From Rhipidocladum racemiflorum (Eukaryota > Streptophyta > Magnoliopsida > Poales > Poaceae), in contig CM070570.1 of the NCBI GenBank assembly GCA_036346355.1, positions 4,906,649 through 4,970,648 on the forward strand: DNA of 64,000 bases. Direction: 5' to 3'. The translations under genes were made by a program, and so were the position numbers. The notes under the pieces were generated by a model, which was not told where the DNA came from, made no database searches, and worked only from the letters and a program-made list of their open reading frames with translations. This document shows, piece by piece, positions 55,722 to 64,000 of the stretch (the first letter of the stretch is position 1; each line of letters opens with the position of its first letter).

Positions 55722-55983
55722 TCTCTACTATTATAAAGCAACAGTTGGTGGCAGTGGTGAGTTCTACTCACGTTATTAATTGTCCTGCTTAATTGCTCTA
55801 CTTAATTGCTTTGCTTAATTGCCCTACGCAAAAAACGAAGCGTTACTTTAATTAGCCAGCTTTCGCAAGAAACGAAGCGTTAAAGATAGATGTTTGATCT
55901 TGTGAAATAATTTTTTTATTTTTTAATCTTTATTTTTCGTTATCAATTTTGTTTTTCGTAGCAACGCACGGGCATGTAACTAG
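55722..55983 (+). mobile_element. Non-autonomous Helitron (262 bp)
   Basis: It starts TCTCTACTATTATAAAG and ends with the GC-rich GTAGCAACGCACGGGCAT followed by CTAG, inserted between host A (55721) and T (55984). The 5' TC, 3' CTAG and A/T insertion fit Helitron rules. Confidence 0.82.
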
Positions 55984-55984
55984 T

Positions 55985-56778
55985 ATCACATATATTTGAG
56001 TATGCTGCGTATGATCTCGATCATATATATATCATGCATGTTGTCAATTGAATTATGCCTTCAAAAGAAATACAAAAGGTGATAGAAAAGAAAATACACA
56101 CACTAGTTCCTTTCCCATAACTCTCCATGAATGTATAAGTTCATCATTATTAGAATAGACGCAGCTAGACACAAATGGTTGTTGAGGGCCAAGCTTTTGC
56201 GATGGCATCATGGCAACATCTAATGTTAATTGCATGTAAATTACCCTCTAATCATGGATGCTTTACAGCCAACACTAGATAATTTCCCAGTTATGATAAG
56301 ACCCACAAGTGCATTACTTAATCGTACGTAGTGCAAGATGCTTCCGCTAGTTGCCCTATTTCCTATGCACGTCGCTAGTGACGTACTATGAGAAAAATAG
56401 AAAGAGAAATTTTACGATGTATTATACTAGTAGTATAAAATGTGTAATAGGAATCGCATCTAACCGTTAATTTGTCAAGAGTGTTTCTACTACTCTACTA
56501 ACAGATGAAGTATAAGTAAACTCCATTGGATAGAAAAGAATGAACAGTTCATATTCAATTTAGTGTACTCTAAAAGAGCTCAAATAGAAAGGGTGCTCAG
56601 TATTACTGTATTTCTTTGTATTCATAGTAAACGACCGGTATAACATCTTGAATACCATCAGAAAAATGCTGCGAGAACAAGAAAGATAAAAAGAATAAGA
56701 CGGCCGGAGCCGGTGCTCTAGCCCTTCGCGCCCGCCCACTACTTGTGTCTGTCCGCCACTGCACTGCATGTTTCTCTC
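55985..56778. other. Spacer upstream of the 56.9-kb MYB gene
   Basis: No gene is supported. 56384-56512 (GTATTATACTAGTAGTATAA, then TTTCTACTACTCTACTAAC) is a decayed relative of the Stowaway elements at 4740 and 20401. Confidence 0.5.
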
Positions 56779-56786
56779 TTATAATA
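56779..56786 (+). promoter_or_regulatory. TATA box candidate for the 56.9-kb MYB gene
   Basis: TTATAATA about 100 bp before the ATG, in an otherwise CT/GA-rich leader. Confidence 0.4.
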
Positions 56787-56883
56787 GGCCGATGGACAGC
56801 AATGCATTCGATGGAGAACTTGCTAGATAGCTAGTACATTAAGACCTCTCATCGGTCGTCCACGACGACGTCAAGGCAGCTAG

Positions 56884-57766
56884 ATGGGGAGAGTAGTGAA
56901 GCAGCCGCCGCCTTGCTGCTCGGAGAAGAAGCTTCGGAAGGGGCTGTGGTCGCCAGAGGAGGACGAGAGGCTGGCGTCCCACATCGCCCGCTTCGGCGTC
57001 AGCTGCTGGAGCTCCATCCCCGACCTTGCCGGCCTGCAGAGGTGCGGCAAGAGCTGCCGCCTACGGTGGATGAACTACCTCCGGCCGGACCTCAAGAGGG
57101 GCCGCTTCTCCCAGCAAGAGGAGGACCTCATCATGGCTCTCCACAACGCACTCGGCAATAGGTAATTTGATTAATTAATGTTCCTACCAATTAGCTGAAT
57201 TTACAGAGTACGAATTATTTCGCCGGTGCTGATTCTTCATGTGTTCTTGCATTGATTGTTGCAGCTGGTCCCAGATCGCGGCGAGGCTGCCGGGGAGGTC
57301 GGACAACGAGATCAAGAACTTCTGGAATGCGCGGCTGCGCAAGAAGCTCCGGCAGAAGGAGACGGCGGCCGAGACCCGCCGCCGCGGCGAGGCCGACCGG
57401 AAACCAGAAGCAGTGTTCAACCCCTTCCCTCACCATTCCGCTAATCAAGATCAGTCGAGCCTTTCCGGCCACAACGCCGACGGGAGCAGCAGCACTGCTG
57501 TTGTCGGCAATGCGGTTCCTCAGGCTGGTAATGAGGCAAAAGGTGCTGTTCTTCTCGCGGATGCTGATCACCCGAACGCCGCGGCGGTGTCGGTGGCGCC
57601 GCCGAGCAGGAGCGCGAGCACGGAGGCGACGCGGGATCACGGCGACGACGACGACGGGTTCCTGGCGGTGATGGTCGATGACGAGGCCAGCCTCCTGCTC
57701 CGGGAGTACTACCTCAACGGCTCCCACGATGGATTCGGCTTCTGGGGAGGGCAGGTGTTCAGTTGA
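56884..57766 (+). CDS. R2R3-MYB transcription factor (two exons)
   Basis: Exons 56884-57161 and 57265-57766 encode 259 residues. R2 spans about 19-70 (GLWSPEEDERLASHIARFGV, WSSIPDLAGLQRCGKSCRLR). R3 spans about 71-121 (FSQQEEDLIMALHNALG, then SQIAARLPGRSDNEIKNFWN and ARLRKKLRQK). Splicing AG|C gives Ser at residue 93, where most R2R3 proteins have Arg in GNRW. The region after residue 122 is low complexity and ends in an acidic patch (GDDDDGFLAVMVDDE) and an aromatic tail (DGFGFWGGQVFS). It is a nuclear regulator of the same broad type as the MYB at 24.6 kb. The start is well placed: ATG directly precedes GRVVKQPPPCC, a usual MYB N-terminus. Pathway not assigned. Confidence 0.93.
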
Positions 57767-58535
57767 TTTGTTTCTTGCTGTCGTAGCGATCGATTTCATT
57801 TGTTTGGGGGGGCAGTACGAGCCAGCTGCTTGAGTATGTCAAATCAAATGTGCAAAGCTAAACAGAATAAAAAGGATATAATCTGCATGCACTTGTTTAT
57901 TTTGTTTAAATTCGCATAATTAGTCGTCACGACAACTTATGTCGATCACTCCCAGTCGTAGTGGAGTATGTAACAAGGTTACATGGGTCATTTGAACGAA
58001 CTAAATAAGTGCACCTAAACAAATAATTTGTATGTGAAGTGCTAATTAAGTCACCAACGTTTTTTTCTAAAAAAATCAAGTCAGTATCAAATTAGTAGTA
58101 CTGGTACCTCGATATATTTGGCAATCGATCAAAAGCTCCTGCCCAGCGAGTATATTCCATGGTCACTGACGCCTAAATTCTTGTACCAGATGCTTTTTAT
58201 GCTTTTCCTTCTAGTACAAATTGCACAAATCTTGAAGCAAGCGAAGAGCATAGAAGCACCTCTCAATTTCTTTTCTTCTTTTCTTCTTTCGCAACTACCA
58301 GAGATGCTCCTTTTTTTTTCTTCTAAACCGCTGGAAGATTAATTTCTTGAATTAGCTTACACTTGAGCTGCAAACTTTAGTTGATGTGGCAGCTCCGAAC
58401 TAAATTAGGTCTCGTATCAAACGCATAAATTCCATCGGAATTTCAAAATGAACGATTGAATTTCTACGGGAAATATTCCACATTTCAGACGAGTACTGCT
58501 TGTCCACACTATACCGTTGGAATGCATTTTTAATG
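57767..58535. other. MYB 3' UTR and spacer
   Basis: AATAAA at about 57867-57872 is a possible poly(A) signal. The remainder is AT-rich with no supported gene. Confidence 0.45.
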
Positions 58536-58539
58536 GTAT

Positions 58540-58960
58540 AGCAGTTTCATAGAGTTTCACGAAGTTTTCATTTACATAAAGTTTCACAAAGATTTCATAT
58601 TAAAGTTTGAAGTTTCAAAGCAGGTTTCAGTGTGTTTCCTAAAAAAGTTTCAAATAAGTTTTAGGTCTCAAGCTCGATGTTTCAAGTAGGTTTCAGCGAT
58701 GTTTCGGCACGTTTCACTCAGATTTAAGAGAGTCGAGTGTTTCAAAAATTAAAATTCAAGTTTCAAACAAGCTTGAAATGAGTTTTTAAGAACAACCATT
58801 TAAATTTGATATAGTTTCACCAAAGGTTTAAAAAATGGAGCGAGTTTCAAGAGAATTTCACTCTAAGATTTGCAACAAAATATACAAGTTTCACTCGAAT
58901 TTCATAATAAACCAGACAGGTTTCATCAAAAAGACCAAGTTTCACGACAAAACAAATAGG
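58540..58960. repeat. Scattered GTTTCA-motif array
   Basis: About 16 GTTTCA hexamers, mostly followed by A, C or G-rich triplets (GTTTCACAAAG, GTTTCAAAT, GTTTCACTC), occur in about 420 bp at irregular 12-40 bp spacing. There is no longer unit. Confidence 0.6.
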
Positions 58961-59399
58961 ATTTAGTACACTTTCAAAAAAAACGGAAACAAAATTTCAT
59001 AAAAATCATGCTGGATCGGATCAAGAACTCAGGTATGCGATCTAGTATTACGTACGTCGCGTCAATGTCTGCCGTGACCACATTAGAGCCTCCCGCTGAA
59101 AGAAATCACAGGGAAAAAAATGCCTTCAATGAGACTTGAAGGCGTGAAGTGCTGCTTCCAAGGGCCAAACCCCGACCCAGCTACAAGCTCTTTCGTGTTT
59201 CTTTATTGCATTTAATCTTTTGCATTGCTTTCTTGCCTCTCGGTGCATGCCTTGCTTGTAAAGCCTATGTCTCCACAGCGACTTGCTTGGAAACAACGAT
59301 CATCTCGGGATACGGTAACCACGTCTTGGACTCTAACTCCGTACTGTTGTGCTCCTCGATCGTCATTACCTTAAGTCATCGAACTGCTTGATAGTAGAG

Positions 59400-59922
59400 A
59401 CTATTTGTAGGATCTACTAGGGACAGCACAAAAGAATTTTCTTACCACGTAGGTTTCCTCCATCTTGTCGCCAAGCCCTTTGATTTTGTTAATGATTGTT
59501 GTCAACCGGATTGCGAAATCGTTCACCGACTCCGTCTATGTCATGTGCAGCCCCTTGAACTCAGCTTTCAAAGTATGTACGTTTGCCTCCTTCACACGAT
59601 CGACGCCAAGATGCATCGTCTTCAACGTCTCCCACGCAGCTTTGATTGTCTCCTTTTCGGCCAGTAGGAAGGGCATTTCTTATAGAATACCTCCGTAGAT
59701 GACCGTCAAAACCATCTGATCCTTGCGCATATCGACTTTGTCGTCCACGATCGCTTCCCACAGTCCTTGAGCCATCATGTACACCTTCATCTGGATTGCC
59801 CATACTGCATGATTGCTCTTCGTGAGCATCGGATAATACAGCAAGATAGCGAAACTCTCCTTCGCTATCACACTCGATGTTCCCTCACCATCGGTGCCGC
59901 CATTTTTCAGAGTTTTCGACAT
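59400..59922 (-). pseudogene. Copia-type Gag fragment
   Basis: From ATG 59922 the minus strand reads MSKTLKNGGTDGEGTSSV, then YPMLTKSNHAVWAIQMKVYM, AQGLWEAIVDDKVDMRKDQM, and after a frameshift near 59690 AEKETIKAAWETLKTM, LGVDRVKEANVHTLKAEF, TESVNDFAIRLTTIINKIKG and LGDKMEETYVV. This is the UBN2/DUF4219-type Gag of plant Copia elements. An internal TAG also occurs after LHMT. A primer-site-like motif lies just upstream. Pol is absent. Confidence 0.88.
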
Positions 59923-59949
59923 CTTTTTGGGCAATGGACGAAGAACCCA

Positions 59950-59962
59950 GGCTCATACCAAA
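59950..59962 (-). other. Primer-binding-site-like motif of the Copia remnant
   Basis: The minus strand reads TTTGGTATGAGCC, close to the initiator tRNA-Met primer site TTGGTATCAGAGC, 28 bp upstream of the gag ATG. Confidence 0.55.
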
Positions 59963-60544
59963 TATTGATCAGAGGTCGTAGGTTCGAATATTGTCGGCGA
60001 CAAATTTTTTTTGTTGTTTTTTCTTTCGGCTTCAGTGCATACACGAAGCTCTCTGAGTCCAACGTAGCCACGAGCATGTGATCCGATCCGACAAATCAGA
60101 GGGACTAGAACCGCTCGAAGCCATCAGGAGCTCTCCCACGGCGAGGATGCCGGCAGGCTGCGTGAGCATGCTCCGCACTTGCACAAGAACCCGCGTCCGC
60201 CTGGCTGCCGCGGCCACTCGCCTTCCCGTCTGCCGCCTGTGCGCGCGGCAGCTGTCATCGCACCATCTCTCTCCCCACCGGCGCCACCTCGCCTACCCGT
60301 CCTCATCATCATGCCCGGCACCGGCGCCATCGTTGTGTCTGCTCCCCGCCGCCCCTCTCACATTCGTGGGTCTCCTCTAACCGCAAGCCCGCAACTACGT
60401 AAGCAGGGCCTTGGGCCGTGAGCGCTCACCCAGGTCGCCTCCTCCGTGGGCCACCACGAAACAAATCAAAGGCACTGGCTGCGCTACACACGGTGAACAA
60501 ACGTTGTGGCGATACCATCCCTGGAAAAATAATCCTTTCGTTCT
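59963..60544. other. GC-rich spacer, possibly Copia LTR or host remnant
   Basis: Several open frames exist because the stretch is GC-rich, but none shows a domain. No feature is supported. Confidence 0.35.
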
Positions 60545-61070
60545 TGAGCACGTAATTCTAGCTTTCTAAATTTTATTTCTAAACACATATTATTCTATAT
60601 TTTTTATATGATCATTTATCTTTTTTCTTTGTACCTCATCCCTTTCGCTATTTCTAATATCATGTACTAACATAGACCAGAGCATAGGCGGACCCAGGGC
60701 CCGGCCAGCATGGGCACGGGCCCGGGCTCAGGCCCATGTAACAAAAGTCTAGATCACGAAAAATACAGCGTCCTTCTGTGAATTCAACAACGGACCAAGC
60801 TAATAACACCTGGTTTTAACAAAAATCCAGTTACTACTTGATAGAAACTTCCTTCAGTGATTTGATCCCTTGTTATTAGCTCAGTAAATAGTTTGTGAAC
60901 TTGTTGTCCTACTTTAAGCGTGCCCAGGCTCTAGAAAATTTCTGGGTCCGCCACTGGACCAGAGTATAACACATCATTCAAAGATATACTGAAAAAAAGT
61001 TAATACAGTCTTCTATAAATATATATCAATAGAAATGAAGAACATTTTATATCTTCGGTAACGGAGGAAG
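60545..61070. mobile_element. Stowaway-like MITE interrupted by a hAT element
   Basis: TTCTAGCTTTCTAAATTTTA, then GTACTAACATAGACCAGAG (break) and TATAACACATCATTCAAAGA to ATCTTCGGTAACGGAGGAAG follow the order of the intact relative at 24030-24265. The right end keeps a Stowaway-like CGGAGG. Confidence 0.65.
60683..60956. mobile_element. Non-autonomous hAT element nested in a MITE (274 bp)
   Basis: CATAGGCGGACCC at the left and GGGTCCGCCACTG at the right are terminal repeats, with perfect 8-bp duplication GACCAGAG at 60675-60682 and 60957-60964. No transposase. Confidence 0.94.
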
Positions 61071-61255
61071 CACGTCGTTTCGGATGGGTTGATGGCGAAA
61101 AATCGAATCCGTGCCTCCCCTAGTTTAATTCTCGGGCTGCAGGATCTGCATCGTAGCGCGCGTATCTCGAGCACGTAGTACGACGCACATAAGCTGATCG
61201 ACACACGTGTTTAACCTTGGCCACAGCGTATTTATGGGAGTACCAAGATCATATT

Positions 61256-62425
61256 TTTTTTAGATAATGGATTGAGATACACACAGCCAATCATTTATTA
61301 CAAAGTTGCAACTAGAAAGTTATCATGAGGAGACTCGTAAAGAAAGACTAAGCAAGCAACAAACAAATGAGAAAAAAATATTTTAAACAAGCCAAAAAAA
61401 ACTAATAAAAAACTCTCAATACGCACACAATCTTGTGCTAAACCTCCATCCATGGCACATGAAGAGTTCCTGAACCACGACCTGTAAATAGTTGCATGCC
61501 ACTAACATCATCTCTAGAGCCTCCTGATGTTGTAGCACAGTCCATGAGCGCAACCAATTGATACACACATAGATAACCTGCAAAGGATTAAATAATTGTT
61601 TCTTTTCAAAGACAACATCGTTTCGACGTAGCCAAATAGCCCAGCATAAAGCGGCAGTCCTAACTAAACACTGAGTCTTAATTTCCTTTCCCAACTCCAA
61701 TAGCCAAGAACCAAACAAATGGGCCATACTACGAGGAGGTGACAAATTAGAAGCCATTTGAATAACACACCATGCTAATTGAGCAAACTAACAGTCAAAA
61801 AAGAGATGTTGTATAGTTTCTTCATTGTTACAGAAACAACGTTGTTTGCTTCCAGTCCAATTTCTTTTACTTAGGTTATCCTTAGTCAGAATCACCCCCC
61901 CCCGACGTAAGTACCACAATTTTTTTTATTTTTAATGGTACTTTAATCTGCCAAATTTATCTATTTGTAATTGGGATATTTTGATGTATTAAAGTTGCAT
62001 ACATTGATTGAACAGAAAACTGTCTATTTTGATGAAGATTCTATCGAAAAGTATCTCATTAAAAAGACAAATTTATAGCAGCGATTCTTGTAATAAGCTC
62101 TTGCCAAATATGTAAATTAGGCCCCGTAATGGTCCTACGAAAAGACATATTAAAAGGTTCAAAACCAATTACTTCAGTCGCCGTGGCTTGTTTTCCCCAA
62201 ACAAGATTATAAAGTCAGGATATTGTGTACTAAGGGGGTTGTTCCCAAACCAGGTATCTTGCCAAAAACGTATTTGAGATCCATCATGAAGATTGAAGGA
62301 CCCAAATCTAAAGAGGTGATGTTTGACCTTCATTACACCTGCCCAAAAATGGGAGTCACCTGCCCTCCCTTCTATTTGAGAAAGGGTTTTACTTCCCAAA
62401 TACTTTCTGGTAAGGATTTGTGTGA
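61256..62425 (-). pseudogene. LINE retrotransposon 3' end (RT C-terminus and zf-RVT)
   Basis: On the minus strand, blocks in shifted frames read LTRKYLGSKTLSQIEG, GDSHFWAGVMKVKHHLFRFG, DGSQIRFWQDTWFGNNPL, then NWTGSKQRCFCNNEETIQHL (zinc-binding C-F-C, H-L), and LCWAIWLRRNDVVFEKKQLF with LQVIYVCINWLRSW. This is the C-terminal module of plant L1-type LINEs. A TAG follows LFFDC. The 5' part with reverse transcriptase catalytic motifs is missing, as expected of 5'-truncated LINEs. A short A run near 61256 may be the tail. Confidence 0.85.
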
Positions 62426-62429
62426 GGAG

Positions 62430-64000
62430 CCGCCCAGACCGTCCTCGAGTTATTGGAACGCCCTGTCGCCCCATTCGGATTTGGAGGCTAGCAAAGCTAG
62501 AACCCAAGCCCGAATGAGACAACGGTGGGACCCTTCGAATAACTCGACAATAGCCCCGGTATTCCCCCGGTATGCGACCCGAACTCGCCCAGGATCGCCC
62601 CGCATACCGGTTTTCACTGCCACATCAATTCAATTTGCATAAAGGGGACAACGAACTCAAAACCCCACAACCGGACACGCAACGCGGAAGCACAACAAGA
62701 CAATTAAACCAAAGCACAAAGACAAACCCGACAACCACACAACTAAAACAACTCAACTAACACTAGATAATTAAAAAGATGCAACCTAAACCATGGTAGC
62801 ACAAAAACTCGAAATTTCGGCATGACCTTCCTAGATTCTAGGACATCCACTCAGCAGACAAAAGAGCAGTTGATATAGCATGATAATATGGCATGGATAA
62901 AAGCAACATACAAGCATGATAAAGACATCACAACACATCAACGATCAACAAGAGGATAACCAAGTCTTCAAGCCTCACAGGACAGGGGATAAAAAGCTAG
63001 CTATACAACAAAAGTGAATTGAACCGACACACTAGCAAAATACGGCATCTCCGGAAGTGTTCTGCCCCTGAACACTTCCGGGCGTGTGCAACATCGCGAG
63101 TAACCTCTACTCGGTGTCCCGCCCGGGCACCGAGAGGCAGTAGGGACAGAACTCGCAGCCCTCCTGATCCTCACTTGAAAACCACAAAGCAGAAGCATGA
63201 GTACGAAGGTACTCGCAAGACTTATCCGTGGGTCCATATATGACCGACTCCAAAGGATTATGCATTTAGTTGTAGCAAGGAGTAAGTTTAGGGTAAAAGT
63301 GCGGAAAAGCATTAACATTTGTAATATAAGTGCGACAATTAGACCAATTACACATTTAAAGCAGTTATAGACCGCACTTACTTCTAACATGGAGTTGAAA
63401 GGTAACAACACTAAAGTAAAGCAATTATAATCATTTTAAAGCTCAAGTACAACGACGAGCCAAGAGTTTAAGTTATTACTACGCTGAGTGTCGGATGACG
63501 CGAGCGTGCTCATATCCGAGAGCGCGGCAATTCGAATCGCTTAATTAACCCTGCAGGGAAGCGTTGATCGCACGACATGTGCCACGAAGTACCTCATGTC
63601 AACCCCCTCCCATCCATACCCATTCGTTGAACCATCTTCATGCGGTCCGAGCACCTAGCACCCTCTCGAGCGGCCCAAGCCCGGCTTGGCCCTCAACCAC
63701 GTCCAACCGCATGAGGGCATGATCCATCGAACGGCATGTGATGAAAGAGTGGCTTACCCTACCATATCCCAGGCATGCGATCAACCTAATGGTGCTCGAT
63801 CAACATGGCACACAAACGGATCGGTCCTTAATTGACACAGGCGGGACTACGCCATTTGAGTCTCCATACCCAAATGGTCCTACTCTCCCGCCCGGTCGCC
63901 AATTATTAATATCCATCCAAGTAACATGACCTAAACCCGTTTCCAATATAGTTCACATGTGTAGTATTTAGTACTCTCAAGTGATGGAACCGTCCACCAC
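62430..64000 (-). repeat. Gypsy LTR, minus orientation, runs off the window
   Basis: The reverse complement shows GGTATGGAGACTCAAATGGC, GTCAATTAAGGACCGATCCG, TTAATTAAGCGATTCGAATTG, CGCGCTCTCGGATATGAGC, CTTGCGAGTACCTTCGTACT and GTACCTTCGTACTCATGCTT. This is the order of landmarks seen in the Tekay-type LTRs above, but from a different family. No host gene is seen. Confidence 0.65.

Noticed and set aside
60078..60421. GC-rich frames upstream of the Copia gag remnant
   Set aside because: Frames overlap on both strands with low-complexity Arg/Pro/Ala content; no family resemblance.

Overview
This is a nuclear window from a flowering plant, almost certainly a grass. The coding exons are very GC-rich and are split by GT-AG introns. 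The spacers are AT-rich and full of Tourist, Stowaway, hAT, CACTA and Helitron non-autonomous elements and nested gypsy LTR retrotransposons. I cannot name the species.

Layout. 1-1833: 3' part of an O-fucosyltransferase-family gene (+). 3638-3709: tRNA-Cys(GCA) (-). 3994-6451: intact four-exon alpha/beta hydrolase gene (-). 7451-12315: truncated Tat-type gypsy fragment with an antisense extra ORF. 12400-19113: remains of a second gypsy element and unresolved AT-rich DNA. 19114-22062: second copy of the hydrolase locus, in which the gene is broken. 24582-25577: R2R3-MYB gene (-). 27100-32534: gypsy LTR pieces and a Tekay-like integrase end. 32724-46084: a CACTA element carrying a nested 12-kb Tat gypsy element. 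46324-51555: gene and transposon fragments and MITEs. 51968-54458: two small CACTA elements. 56884-57766: second R2R3-MYB gene (+). 59400-64000: Copia gag remnant, LINE 3' end and another gypsy LTR.

Only five loci look like ordinary host genes: the O-fucosyltransferase, the tRNA, one hydrolase and two MYB factors. They do not form a pathway. The organising event is a segmental duplication (2079-7168 versus 19114-22062) containing the O-fucosyltransferase 3' flank and the hydrolase. After it, each copy gained its own Tourist-like insertion, and the second copy lost promoter DNA and 49 bp of coding sequence.

I see no bacterial-style operon, CRISPR array or defence system. The most unusual signals are two neighbouring mini-CACTA elements that carry Pol III-type promoter sequence (one tRNA-like, one 5S rRNA-derived), and two Tat gypsy elements with the same tail order of antisense ORF, tandem repeats and 3' LTR. 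All homology calls come from reading the sequence and recalling families; no database search was run.
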